Shown here piece after piece: positions 1-10,930 of a DNA stretch of 64,000 bases. A program made the position numbers and the translations under genes. The notes under the pieces were generated by a model, which had not been told where the DNA came from, did no database searches, and saw nothing but the letters and a program-made list of their open reading frames with translations. The stretch comes from Ustilaginoidea virens (taxonomy: Eukaryota > Ascomycota > Sordariomycetes > Hypocreales > Clavicipitaceae): NCBI RefSeq assembly GCF_000687475.1, contig NC_057316.1, positions 2,666,001 to 2,730,000 of the forward strand, in the 5' to 3' direction. Numbering within the stretch: position 1 is the first letter of the stretch; each line of letters begins with the position of its first letter.

Positions 1-799
1 TTGTTTCTCTTTGTCCTCGCCTTGCTGAGATGGCAGTCTGTCTGTCTTCTGAGACTTGAAGGTGCCCAGAGCGACTGACTCCCTCTGGAACGACGTATCG
101 GTATGCCGGGGGGGTACGAAGTCGTCGCGGTCGTCGCGGTCGTCGTAATCGGTGCGGCTGTGTGGAAAGGGAATGGCAAAGGCTCAAGAGGGAGGTAGGG
201 AGTCGCCAGAAGTTGAGGATTGGACAGATCCAGGAAGGACTGGATGAGGATTGCGGGAGAGAAGTCAGTTGCGCTCGCCTTCCTGATGCAGACATAGTCG
301 TAGGACTGACTTGCTGACGGCGGGGTTGTGGATTGGCGGGTACGAAGCTAAAAACATTATTATACGTACATACCTTAGGTACATATGTACTACACGAGGC
401 CGCCACGAGCCATGATGGCAGGGCGGCACCGGCAGGGCAGGCACAGGCAGGGCGGGGTGCTCCTGCCCTCTTGTTGCCGCGGCTAGCCTAGCCTCGAATC
501 CGAATCCCACCGTTGGCATTTGACATTCAACAGGCAGGGGGAGGACACAAGCACCTGCCAAAGTCGAGGGAAAGTGGGGCCGATCAGGTGATGAATCCGG
601 GTGGAATAACTTGAATTGCTGGGTGGATAATGGGAAGCCTAGCAAAACGCCATAAAAAATCCGGGAAAAAACCAAAGAAACCCCCCCAGCGTCACCGTGC
701 CGGACGCGCTATGCCGACTCCTTTCCAAGGTCCTACCAGCTCTACCAAGACAGGCTGGGCTCGCGGCACCGCTCTCCCATCGCCCCAAGAGCAAAAAGA
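1..799. other. Intergenic, left edge of window
   Basis: I see no supportable gene here. Open frames in this stretch are short, overlap on both strands and lack conserved motifs. The part nearest position 800 is probably the promoter and 5' leader of the following COQ3 gene. The far left end could be the upstream region of a gene lying outside the window. Confidence 0.5.
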
Positions 800-1687
800 A
801 TGCTGCCCCATCCAAGGACAGCCTGTCGCTGTCGCGCCTTGGCATCGTCAAGCACAAGCCGGCCTGGCTGGGTGGCTGCTTCGCCGACGCAAAGCCGCCG
901 GGGCCCGCCGATCCGCCGCTCCCGCTCGACGTTTTCTTCCGTCAACCCCCAGGAGGTCTCGCACTTCAATGCCCTCGCCTCCGAGTGGTGGGATCCGCAC
1001 GGGTCCTCCAGGCTCCTGCACCTGATGAATCCCGTCAGGCAAGACTTCATCCGCGGCTGCCTGCAGTCCCAGCCCGAGACCCGCGCCTCCAACCTGCGCG
1101 ACGCCTCCCTCACCTACCTCGACGTCGGCTGCGGAGGCGGCATCTTTGCCGAAAGCGCCGCGCGGCTGCCCACGACAAGGACGGTGACGGCCATCGACCC
1201 GAGCCCCTCCGTCCTGGCCGTGGCGAGAGCCCACGCGAACAAGGACCCGTCGCTGCGCGGCAAGCTCCTGTACAGACAGAGCTCCATCGAGCAGCTGCCG
1301 GTTCCCCAGCGTGACGGCGACCGGTACGACCTCGTCAGCTTGTTCGAGGTGATTGAGCACGTGGACGAGCCGGGCCCGTTCCTGCAAAGGATTCAGCCCT
1401 TCGTCAAGCCCGGCGGCTGGCTGGTCATGAGCACCATTGCCAGGACGTGGACGAGCTGGCTCACGACCAACCTGGTGGCCGAGCATCTTTTGCGAATCGT
1501 TCCCCCGGGAACCCACGACTGGAACAAGTACATCAACCAGGAGGAACTGCGGCGGTTCTTCCTGGGCAAGGGCTGGGATAGCCCCAGAGTCATGGGCGTC
1601 ATGTACATTCCCGGGCTGGGCTGGCGCGAGGTTCGCGGAGGCGAAAAGGTTGGCAACTACTTTTTTGCCGTGAGACGGAGCAACTAG
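800..1687 (+). CDS. COQ3: Ubiquinone biosynthesis O-methyltransferase, mitochondrial (COQ3)
   Basis: Predicted 295-residue class I SAM-dependent methyltransferase that performs both O-methylation steps of coenzyme Q synthesis in the mitochondrial matrix. The first ~45 residues are rich in Arg and Ser and lack acidic residues, as expected for a mitochondrial targeting peptide. The UbiG/COQ3 hallmark EWWDPHG is at about 62-68. SAM motif I (LDVGCGGG) is at about 107-114, followed by a motif with LFEVIEHVDEP and a later KPGGWLVMSTIART segment. The frame is intact in one exon and ends with the usual beta-strand NYFFAVRR. The start at 800 is the first ATG of the frame and gives the expected leader; a second Met lies far downstream. 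Length fits the fungal family. The next gene is on the same strand but about 0.9 kb away, so no shared transcription is implied. Confidence 0.93.
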   Translation: MLPHPRTACRCRALASSSTSRPGWVAASPTQSRRGPPIRRSRSTFSSVNPQEVSHFNALASEWWDPHGSSRLLHLMNPVRQDFIRGCLQSQPETRASNLRDASLTYLDVGCGGGIFAESAARLPTTRTVTAIDPSPSVLAVARAHANKDPSLRGKLLYRQSSIEQLPVPQRDGDRYDLVSLFEVIEHVDEPGPFLQRIQPFVKPGGWLVMSTIARTWTSWLTTNLVAEHLLRIVPPGTHDWNKYINQEELRRFFLGKGWDSPRVMGVMYIPGLGWREVRGGEKVGNYFFAVRRSN

Positions 1688-2613
1688 GTCTTTTTTTCCT
1701 TCCTTCTTTCTTTCTTTCTTTTTCTTTTTTCTTCCTTTTTTTCTTTTTTTGCCCGCTTTCCTTATGGCCAGTCGGTCCGGTGTCTGGTGTATATTATATC
1801 CCCATATATGTATTATGTATATATTTCTTTTCATCAACCCATATCAAGCCGGCTGCATACATGTACATACCTAGGGGGGAAGAAGAAGATCAAAGACCAA
1901 GCTCAGTACCCCGTGGCATGCAGTCCAACAGTATTGCGCTGCACTGCTGCATCCCGCCGCCGGTCCTGACGCTGGTGGTAATGTCAAGTTGACCAAACGT
2001 GTAACGGTAAGGCTGTTAGTAATAAGAATCCATGTCGATTTCGCCAGGAATGACGGAGATCTGGGAGCGGCACCAGTGACAAGAGGTCAATCAATTGACA
2101 TTGAATTGAATTGAGGGCTTTGTATCCGTACAGAGAGGCACATGCCACATGCCACATGCCACATGTCCGCACGGTGTCCGCACGCAATACAAGGGCGATT
2201 GACACCATACTGTACTGTACTGCACTGTACTGTACCTATTTGTGCCATTCGTCATGTTTCAACCAGACCTCTTCCCTCCCAACCTCCATCAGCAAACTTC
2301 CGACTTCTCTCGCCTTTCCTTCAACAACTCTCTTTGCATCCTGCTTCAATCCTGCTTCCCTCTGGAGGGAAGTTTCGTCGCTCGCTCCATCGCTCGCTCC
2401 ATCACATCATCCTGGCCCTTGTTGCCGCCGAACTCGAGCACACGACGGCCGCATAGCATATCACAGCACGCACGACCCGTGCATTGTCTGACCAAGCTCC
2501 TTCCGAGGACAACAGTTTTCATGCATGACTTCTGGCAGCCCAACCGTCGCACCTCTTTTTTGCTATGATTTGAATTTTGGCCCAAAGCGAGGCTCTCCGC
2601 CGACTTCTTCCTC
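1688..2613. other. Intergenic between COQ3 and carboxypeptidase gene
   Basis: About 0.9 kb without a credible gene. It opens with a pyrimidine-rich CTTT/TTTC stretch just after the COQ3 stop, probably its 3' untranslated region. Further on there are imperfect repeats of CATGCCA near 2140-2165 and of TACTGTACTG near 2210-2235. The last few hundred bases are C/T-rich, as is common upstream of fungal start codons. Confidence 0.5.
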
Positions 2614-4732
2614 ATGCATGTGCGTCTTGCCGCTCTGCTGGTGGCATTAGGCTCCCAATGCCTGGGTCAATTTCCAGACTCCAACCTCGCGGCCCTGAAC
2701 CTGACAGTGGTGCGCTCGCCAGCTGACGGCAATGTCACCATCTCCTACAAGGAGCCTCAAGGCGTCTGCAAAACCGCCTTCAACCAACAGAAGCAGTACA
2801 CAGGCTGGGTCCACCTTCCTACGCCCTTCCCGTCCAATCTCTTTTTCTGGTTCGTCGAAGCGCGCCAAAAAACCGACAGTCTCACCATTTGGCTGAACGG
2901 AGGGCCTGGTTCAAGCTCCCTGCTTGGCTTCTTTGCTGGGAATGGGCCATGTCAAGTCATTGAGAAAGGCCTCAACAGCTATGAGACCATGGCTCGGGAA
3001 TGGGGGTGGGATCGGGCATCCAACATGCTGTTTATAGATCAGGTGCGTCATCTCCACCATTCCATCATCATTGCTTTCCCGAGAACATGAACCATGAACG
3101 TGGGAAAGAAATAGTAAATAAATATAAAGCTAATCGCGGTTCAATCGTCAACAGCCCAACCACGTTGGCTTCTCGTACGACAAGCCTACCAACGGGACCC
3201 TGCATATGCTAAAGGGAAATGTACGACAGCCGCCCACTCCGCAACGAGATTCTGCTTCTCCTTGGGTATACCTGAACGGAACTTTTAGCTCCGGCAACGC
3301 AAACACCACCGCCAACACGACACAAACCGCAGCTCTTGCTGTGTGGCACGTCATTCAAGGCTTTCTCACCACCTTTCCCCAATACCAAAACGCTTCCAAC
3401 ACCTCGATACCCGTCAGCATCTTCTCCGAAAGCTATGGCGGAAGATACGGTCCCCTCTTTGCCGAGACCTGGGAGGAGCAGAATCACAAACGACTTTCGG
3501 GGGAGCTAAACGCCAACGCCACCGTGGCTGTTCAACTCAGCTCGCTGGGAATCGTCAATGGCTGTGTCGACCAGGAGATTCAGGTTCCCTACTACCCCGT
3601 CTTCGCCAGCACCAATACCTACGGTTATGCTGCCCTCGCTGATGGGGCAGCCAAGTTCTATTCGGCCAAATTCAGTGCGCCTGATGGCTGTCAGCAGAAA
3701 CTCCGACAATGCTTCGGCGCCGCGTTAGCTCAGGATGCCATGGGCCGTGGAAACAATCCCCAGGTGAACACGCTGTGCGCGGCCGCCAACAATGCCTGTC
3801 TGGTTATCCAAGAGCCGTATTACAGCAGCGGCCGTAGCCCTTATGACCTGGCTGCCGCTTACTACGACCCCAACCCAGCTTTGCAATTCCTGGACTACCT
3901 GAATCAAGGCCACATTCTCCAGGCCATAGGGTCGCCCGTCAACTACACCATGGCTAGTAACGCCGTGCTCGAGGCCTTCCAGGGTACAGGCGACCAATCC
4001 AGGGGTGGCAATATCAAGCGACTGGCCGACCTCCTCGACAGGGGGATCCGTATCGGTCTCATCTATGGCGACAGAGACTACATCTGCAACTGGTACGGCG
4101 GCGAGGCCGTTGCTCTCGCCATCGCGAACCAGAGCCGCGCCAACTATGCTTCCCGATTTCCCGCAGCTGGATATGCCCCAATTATCGTCAACGACTCGTA
4201 CATCGGTGGCGTTGTTCGTCAGTACGGCAATTTATCCTTTAGCCGTGTATACCAAGCCGGCCATTCTGTAGCCTGGTACCAACCTGAGACTGCATTCCAG
4301 GTATTCGCGCGCATCATGATGGGCACGTCTGTCTCCACCGGCGAAATCATCAATCTGGCAGCTTACAACACGTCTGGGTTGTCGGTGGCTTCACACGTGG
4401 ACACGCTTCCTGCAACGCCTGCCTCGACGTGCTACATCCATGCCTTCCCGAATACGTGCGACAACGACGCACAGAGTCTCGTTTCCATGGGTGCTGGTGT
4501 CGTCATCAATGGCATTCTGTACAGCAAGTCTGCAGATTGGCCGCTGGCCACGACGCAGCCGACTTCATCGACAGTTGTTGGCAAGTCCACGAGCAAACCA
4601 GAGACCCTCACGGGTGTCTTTACAGCTACAGAGACGCCGGGTAGTAGGGCGAGCGCTTTGTGCTTTGGATCTGTCAGTTGGGTCATGGCTGTTGCCTTGG
4701 CATCTGTACCTACAGCGGTAGGTTTGTTTTAG
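2614..4732 (+). CDS. Secreted serine carboxypeptidase, S10 family, probably GPI-anchored
   Basis: Two exons, 2614-3042 and 3155-4732, joined across a GTGCGT...ACAG intron in phase 0; the product is about 668 residues. The join restores the family motif FIDQPNHVGFSYD. An N-terminal hydrophobic segment (residues 1 to about 19) looks like a signal peptide. The substrate-binding WLNGGPGSS is in exon 1. The catalytic Ser is in SESYGG (about residue 236), the Asp in YGDRDYICNW (about 449) and the His in AGHSVAWYQP (about 513). Many NxT/S sequons are present. After a Ser/Thr-rich linker the chain ends in a hydrophobic tail without basic residues, which suggests a GPI anchor. The family removes C-terminal residues from peptides at acidic pH. 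An extracellular or wall-bound role is inferred from the signal and tail. I cannot name a specific orthologue. Confidence 0.92.
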
Positions 4733-5265
4733 ATTGGCGGGTCCAAGAACTGCTGTCTCGGCATGCCGAAGCGCGCCGTCCGGGGTTTATGTTTTCATTT
4801 TTCATTTTTCATTCCTTTTTCTTTTCTAAAAAAAAATAATGACTGAATAGAGGAGAAAAATGAGGGTAATGCAAGCGACATGTGCGGCATGGTTGAGGGC
4901 ATGTAATGAATGCGGCTGACTTTTCCCTGGTAAACGATATTTCTTTGGCGCAACAGCTCCTCCTGATGGACAGCTTTCTAGAAACTGCTCCTTGGGTTAG
5001 TACGAAGATCTGCAGCCGACTGCGTGCGTGGGACGTCACTTTGGAGTGTTTTCTTGTTGTCATGAAGTCAGTAGGTCCTTCGAGTCATTGGTGTGACTTT
5101 GAGAGCTTTTCTTTTTTTCTTTTTTTTTGCTTCGTGCCAATACTAGTTGGCATCTTGGGGGTTTTAATGCTCGTCGCCGCCGCTGTCAAAGTTCTTTCCG
5201 TGTCGCCCCGTGTCGCCCCGTGTCGCCAAGACTATATAGCCGGCATATTTGCTCGATTTCACAAT
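4733..5265. other. Convergent intergenic region (3' ends of two genes)
   Basis: About 0.5 kb between the stop of the carboxypeptidase gene and the stop of the Nse2 gene on the other strand. It is T-rich near 4790-4850 and 5105-5130, consistent with facing 3' untranslated regions. A decamer (TGTCGCCCCG) is repeated near 5200-5225. No gene is seen. Confidence 0.5.
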
Positions 5266-5774
5266 TCACAGTCTTTCCTTCTTGGCTTCCCTCTCACGCA
5301 CGCGCCTCTCGTTCTCAAACACGAGGGACTCGTCAGGAACGTCGTCCTGTCCGTCATTGTCCTCGACGTCCATGTCGTCAGTCGCGCGTTGCGCCTGTTT
5401 TGCTCGTTTGATGCGTCGCAGTATGGCTTCGTCGAGGTAGAAGTCCTGGTCAAACCGGGATTTGGAAACCTCCTGCCGAGTCAATAGTTAGCTGGGGTTT
5501 TTATTTCCCTGAGCATTTTGCCCCAAGGCACGCGGGACATGTGAGGCAGCAAAACGGGGGGGGGGGGGGGGGGTGCTATTTCAAAACATATGCATTGACG
5601 GACGCACCTGATGGCAGCCTGTCTGTGGGCATTGCGACGTTCCACCGCCAGACAAGTAGTCCAAGATGGCTGACTTTTCAAAGGTGTGCTTGCATTTCAT
5701 ATTGCTATACGGCTCCTCCATCTGCCGCAGCGTGAGAGGGCAGTTTAGACTGAGGAATTCCCTGGCAACAGCAA

Positions 5775-5808
<34 letters not shown>

Positions 5809-6639
5809 CATTGTGCTCCGTCGATTCTTTGCGCCAGGTCGCGACATGACAGGTCTGCCGTCGGAGCGGAACCACTGCGACGCGTCTGGCAGGGGGGTGC
5901 CATCTCCGCCGGCTGCTGCATCGTGCCAGATCTTCTTGAAGCCAATGTAGTCGTTGTGCAACGCGTACCGCTGGTGGTGGGTCTGAGCCTCGTACTCGGC
6001 TTGCTTCTTCGCGACGGCATCTTGGAAAGCGGCGACGATGCTGGGCGCAGGCTCGTGCGCGTCGTCTTGGGAGGCGCCCCAGTCCATGGTCCCCGGGGGG
6101 TTCGGGGGATCATCCTCTTGCTTTTCGCCGACGCGCTGTCGGCGGGACTCTCGGGCGCGGGGACGGCCCGCCGGCGCGGCGGTCGAAGCGCTGGCGAACA
6201 GGTCGCCGAGCACGGCCGCGTGGTGCTGCACCTCGACCTGGTGGTCAATGACATCTCGCAGGGCCTGCTCGGAGTCGCGCGTGAGCTCGTCGACGTCATC
6301 TTGCAGCTGGGCCAGGTGAGTTTCGAGGCGCTCCTCGTCGGCCGTCTTGTCCGCGTCCTTTTCCAGCCGTCTCCGGCGAAGGTTGCGCAGGCGGTCCTGC
6401 TGCGTGGCCAGCCTCTCGTGGAGATCGCCGACGCCGAGGCCCAGATGTCTGACGGAGGCTTTCAGGTGGTCCTCGTAGGAGGCAGTGCCGCGGTTGTCTA
6501 GCAGGTCGCCGAGGGCCCGGCGGGCGTGGTCGTTGAGGCGACATGACGGTGACTGGTAGTCGGGCAGTGGGGCAGGGGCGCGGAAGGAAGACGGATCTTT
6601 GCCAGAGGGACGAGCGCGGTTGAGAAGGCGCCGTGACAT
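5266..6639 (-). CDS. NSE2: E3 SUMO ligase Nse2/Mms21 (SMC5-SMC6 complex), SP-RING
   Basis: Two exons on the minus strand, 6639-5608 and 5472-5266, split by a short intron (GTGCGT...GCAG, phase 0); about 412 residues. The C-terminal third has an SP-RING zinc motif with CPLT, then CKHTF, then CPQTGC at about 299-342, which is diagnostic of the Nse2/Mms21 branch of SUMO E3 ligases. These dock on SMC5 within the SMC5-SMC6 complex and sumoylate repair proteins. The middle is a predicted coiled coil (about 85-170), the SMC5-binding part in characterised members. Exon 2 supplies the conserved post-RING segment with an acidic tail. Just before the RING is a run of about ten Asp encoded by a GTC/GAC microsatellite (near 5778-5808). 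The start was set at 6639 because the frame upstream is only a CA/TG-repeat leader (THTHTRTHTH). Confidence 0.9.
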
Positions 6640-7294
6640 GTGCGTGTGTGTGCGTGTGTGTGTGTGTGTTTTGTATGCTCTGTAAAGCGGGTGGTCAGCA
6701 GGTGAGATGAGCGATGCGGAGGCGCTGGCCTCGAACCAGTCGTACGTGGTACTTACCTGATGGACTACGGAGTATTGACGCCTGCCTTGGTTTGCCCGAC
6801 TACTTGCCTTGCGATGAGCGATGCGATGAGCGATGCAATGAGCTATGTGATGAGGAGGGGCGATGTTGGGACAATGAACTTGACGCGTCCGGAAAGGTTG
6901 CGACACATTGGCAACGCGCCAGATCCATCCAGATTGCTCACGCCACACAAGGTCGGGCTGTAGACGGGCCGGTTGAGGCTGGTGTAGGCCGGTTTAGGCC
7001 CCGTGGTTGTGCCCCCCCCCTCCCCCTCGCATCTGCCTACGCCGCGGGGCCTGGGCGCGCGCGAGGGTCATGTCCGTGTCATTATTTCACCTGGTCATTT
7101 TCTTTCCTTTCTTGCCAGACAGACAAGCTGTCGATTTGAGGTCGGATGATGGGGTCGAGAAAGATCTTGTCACGTGCTTGTCACGCTGTGCAGTCCGGGA
7201 CAGGTTGGAGGTACCTCGTCTGACTCCCTTACCTAAGGTACATACCTACCTAATGTACCTACCTTAGGTAAGGTACCTACCTAGAGGTAGGTAA

Positions 7295-7449
7295 GGTAGG
7301 GAGTAGAGGCCCCGAACGCAAACCCGACGCAGACAGGAAGGTGCGACTGCAGCCTTCGGGCCTGTGCAACGGTAGCCTGCCTGCCAGTACGGAGTAGGCA
7401 GGCATGCCTTACCTAAGGTAAGGTAGGTAGGTAGGGAGTAGAGGCCCCG
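7295..7449. repeat. 20-bp direct repeat pair with TAGGTA islands
   Basis: GGTAGGGAGTAGAGGCCCCG occurs exactly at 7295-7314 and again at 7430-7449, each time preceded by tandem AGGTA/ACCTA sequence. The spacing is 135 bp. No open frame bridges the copies. It may be a small duplication or the remnant of a short mobile sequence; I cannot tell which. Confidence 0.7.
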
Positions 7450-7777
7450 GCACGTGGCGCGCAGCTGGTTGATATGTCATTTGCGGTCTGCCGAACCGTG
7501 CGTGGGCTGTCGAGGACTGCTGTCGAGGACTGGAGCCTGGAGGCGCACCCCCCTTGTCGAGATTCAAACAATGCGATTCCGGAAATCATTTGATCGTATC
7601 TGTTCCAGATTGACGCTGCAAAACACGCGCCGAGACTGCCTGTCGCCCTGGCTGGGACCGCTGGGGGGGGGGGGCGGGGGGTGGTGAGGAAGCCGCCAGC
7701 CGCCAGCCGCAAGCTGCCAACCGCCAGCTGCCAGCCAACGAACGTGGAGCGGACGGGAACGCAATCGGAGGCCCCCA

Positions 7778-7837
7778 TGTGTGTGTGTGTGTGCGTGTGC
7801 GTGTGCGTGCGTGTGTGTGTGTGTGTGTGTCTGTGTG
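7778..7837. repeat. TG microsatellite
   Basis: Alternating TG, interrupted by CG steps, for about 60 bases in intergenic DNA. A shorter one at 6640-6668 forms the leader of the Nse2 gene. Confidence 0.85.
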
Positions 7838-9594
7838 ACTCGTCACGGCGCAAATCACAAACTGATCTGGGCAAATCTTCCCACGCAAGCAAGAACAACA
7901 AAGAGGCAATCCTCCCGTCCGCGGTGTGAGCGCCGGGGCTGGTCCAAGAAGCAATGACGAAATATCACGCTACCTGATGCCCAGTTTGCCTCCGTCCCCA
8001 TCCCCCCCCCCCCAAGGGTCTAGAACCCGAGTGCGCAAGGCCGCAGCAAGGCGTCATTCCGTCATCCCATCATTTCCGGTTTGATATACCTACCTACCTC
8101 TACGTTAGGTGCCTACCTAACTTAGTCCAGCAGCCGGCGACCCCGGCGAGCCACGAAACACTCTTGATCCGCGATCCGTCAAGACAGGCTACGGATAACG
8201 GGATCAGCCTGCGTCGCGGCGACAGCACCTGACGAGCGCCGAAGTGGCACGCGCATACATAAACAGACACCATGGATTGCGGCACGCTACGCGGGGAGAA
8301 GGAGGCGGGATCGCGATGCCGTGCCTCAAAAGGGGCCAGACGACGAGATTGCAACCGGAACCAGACAAGACAGTAGCAGCGGCGGATCGACTCGTCCGGA
8401 CCGCTCCTCACTTGGTTGTGAGCCTGCTGCCCTGGTTGGTGCCACGCGAATACCAGAAGCGGCCAGGCTACGGCAGGCGAATTGTCGACCTGCACCGTCA
8501 AGCCAGATCCCGCAAAGGAACCGCTCCCAGCTTTCATCGATCGCCCATCGACGATGCGGCCGCAACCATCGGCCCAATCTGATCCACTGTGGACACTGCT
8601 ATCCTCTCACCCGGGCACCCAGTCCCTCCCTCGGCGCACCGCTCTGCTAGTGCAGTACCAGATGGATCCCTCGGTTTCTCTCCCCTCCCCCCCCCCCCCC
8701 TGACCCGTTTGTTTTGTCAGAGCCTTTTTACTTTCGGCTTGGAGCCCAGAAGGTTTCGCCGCGGGCGAGTCGCTGCGAATGTACGTCCCCTGCGTCCCCT
8801 GCGTTCCCTGCAGTTGGTGTTTGCCTCAGATGCGCTTTCCCGCGCCTCGATCCCCAGGATTGACCACCGGAGCCGCGGATCTTGGTCTTGTCCGCTTGGT
8901 CCATAAACGGTATCAATTTGGTTGGCTGACTACCCAAATCCTACCCCCATTTGGCCATAGATTTCACGTATTTTGCCCTGTTGCCCTGGCTGGTCTCCAT
9001 TTCCAACTCCCCCAAGCCCAAGTTGTGCAGGGGTTGAGTTAAACTCGCTGGGGTGTAACATCAGGAATCACGATTCACCTTCGTCACTCTTTGGCCTGGG
9101 CGGTAGTTGATCTTTGTACCACCGGTCAACCCAGCTTAGCTCCTCGATCAAGGGCTTTTTCCCGCTTCTACATATCTGGGTTTCCATTGCCATGAGACCC
9201 TACCCAAGTTTGTCCGCCCACATTTTTTAAACGACCAGGAGCCCAGGAGCCCAGAAGCCCAGAAGCTAAGGAGCCCAGGATCCCAGGAGCCCAGGAGTCC
9301 GGACACACACAAACACAAAAAACACACCCCCCCGCCGTGTCTGTGTCGGTGGAGCCATCGACTTCATGTCTTTATGTGGAATGATACCGCCCAGCCTTTT
9401 AAATCCAGAGTTCATTCAAATTCTCTCGTGGCCTCTCGGTTCTACACAGATTGTATACTCGGGAATTCTCAGAGAGCCGATTTTCTGGCAACAGCTATCC
9501 AGTATAACCTCTAGTACACTCTTGTCCCGTCCGAAGCTGCACCAAGCTGCCCTACATAAGTCTTGGGCCCAGTCCCTCTCTTCTCTTACTCTGT

Positions 9595-10457
9595 ATGAAC
9601 AAAAGCCAGGGAGACATGGGGTCGAAAATCGAATTCGCCATGAATCCATGGGAAGTCCACGCCTTGGATGTAAGCTTCAGGAAACCCTTTGTCCCGATTT
9701 CTTTGCACATCACCCCGCTGCAGTGGTTACATTTCAAAAGGGAAAAAAAAAAAAAAAAAAAAATACTCACGCCTTGCTTGGTTTTGATAGTATCAATTTC
9801 CAGACGAGGACACGGCTCCTATTGAACCTCAAACAAATATCGTTTCAAGCAGCAGATGGCAACCCATGCAAGATTCCGTCATCTACCCGGGTCTCTACTC
9901 AGCCAGTGGCTATGATGTGATGGCCATACTGGTGAGAGTTGCCCAGTTTTTCTCTCTCTTTTTTTCCTTTTTTTTTTTTATTTTTTTTTTTTTGCCTTCT
10001 CGGGCTGTTCGCCTCCGAATCACATCCGACTGACTCTCAGCAGCTGCGTCTGATGGGTCGGCCGAACCCACAGATAGAGTTGGGGCCAATCGATTGCTCT
10101 GTGGCACTGGTCTTGTGTGACCTCGGACTGCCTGATGAACCCATCGTCTATGCGAGTGATGCGTTTTGCGAGCTGACCGGCTACGCAAAGTCGGAGATAA
10201 TGGGTCGAAACTGCCGCTTTCTCCAAACACCAGCTTCCTCCGGCTCAAAAGGCAAGTCTGCGTCTCGGCCCAAGTCTCGCAGCAAAACGGCGTCTTCTCA
10301 GATGCGACATGCCATTCAAGAGCGGAGGGAAATTCAATTGAAAGTTACCAACTACCGAAGGAACGGCCAGCGGTTCAGCAACCTTGTCAGCATTATACCC
10401 CTTGACCTCGATGACACCGGTTACCGATACGCCGTCGGATTTGCCGTTGAAGTCTGA
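9595..10457 (+). CDS. vvd: VIVID/ENVOY-type LOV-domain blue-light photoreceptor
   Basis: Three exons by my reading: 9595-9669, 9791-9931 and about 10044-10457, about 209 residues. The short N-terminus carries MNPWEVHALD, matching the N-cap opening of Neurospora VVD as I remember it. Exon 2 ends in SASGYDVMAIL, and exon 3 starts just before RPNPQIELGP. The LOV core has GRNCRFLQ with the Cys that forms the flavin adduct, and a later NGQRFSNLVSIIPL strand. A basic Ser/Lys-rich loop after FLQTP is longer than the rest of the domain would need. The family adapts responses to light by binding the White Collar complex. Intron 1 uses GTAAGC...GATAG, intron 2 GTGAGA...CAG; the second acceptor could be at 10040 or 10043, one residue apart. 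Nearly 3 kb of gene-free DNA lies upstream. VVD versus ENV1 naming is a lineage matter. Confidence 0.92.
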
Positions 10458-10826
10458 AGGATCCATCTCACCATTTTCATTTATTCTTCACATTTACATA
10501 CCATAGCGGGCGGCGTAATTGCAGCGTGGTTTTAGCCTTTATACCCTGCACTAGCGGCGCCTTTGAATGCCGTTTATGTTTACCTTTGCACTCGTCTCTC
10601 CATTGGAACAAGGCTGTCACCACGCGTCATCTAATAATGCCTGCAAGTGAAAAAGTAGTCTTCGTTTTATGTTGGTACGTTGCGTTGCGTCTTGCTCGGG
10701 TACCCGCGAGCTCAGAGTTGGGCAACGGGTGCCCTCGGATGCAAAATTTAGCCATAGATGAACTAGGTTCGCGAGTGTAGCTTCGAGGTTAGTACGCGGC
10801 CGAACTGAGCTTTTTCTTCTATTTAG

Positions 10827-10869
<43 letters not shown>

Positions 10870-10930
10870 ACACAGGTTCATCAAATCTTGATAGAAACGC
10901 ATATAGGGTTAAATTTCTCGACAGGAACAA
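10458..10930. other. Convergent intergenic region with 41-nt poly(A)
   Basis: Between the stops of the LOV gene and the glycosylase gene. It contains an uninterrupted run of 41 A at 10827-10867. No gene is seen. Confidence 0.6.
10827..10867. repeat. Poly(A) tract, 41 nt
   Basis: Uninterrupted A run directly visible in the sequence, about 60 bp from the stop codon of the minus-strand glycosylase gene. Confidence 0.95.

Larger units (their letters stand above)
6640..9594. other. Long gene-poor interval upstream of the vivid-like gene
   Basis: About 3 kb with no frame I can support as a gene. It holds TG/CA microsatellites (near 6640-6668 and 7778-7837), islands of TACCTAAGGTA-type sequence (near 7210-7300, 7405-7440 and 8085-8125), and an exact 20-base direct repeat at 7295-7314 and 7430-7449. 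Short C runs occur near 7012, 8001 and 8687. A purine-rich imperfect repeat of 'AGCCCAGGA' lies at 9236-9300. It must contain the promoter of the divergent Nse2 gene at its left end and that of the LOV-domain gene at its right end. Confidence 0.5.

Noticed and set aside
265..675. 136-residue open frame (-) near the left edge
   Set aside because: No conserved motif, composition like intergenic sequence, and it overlaps another frame on the opposite strand.
848..1837. 329-residue frame (-) opposite COQ3
   Set aside because: Shadow of a GC-rich gene; its N-terminal part is translation of a pyrimidine-rich tract.
5778..5808. GTC repeat as a regulatory microsatellite
   Set aside because: It is coding: it specifies the Asp run just before the Nse2 SP-RING.
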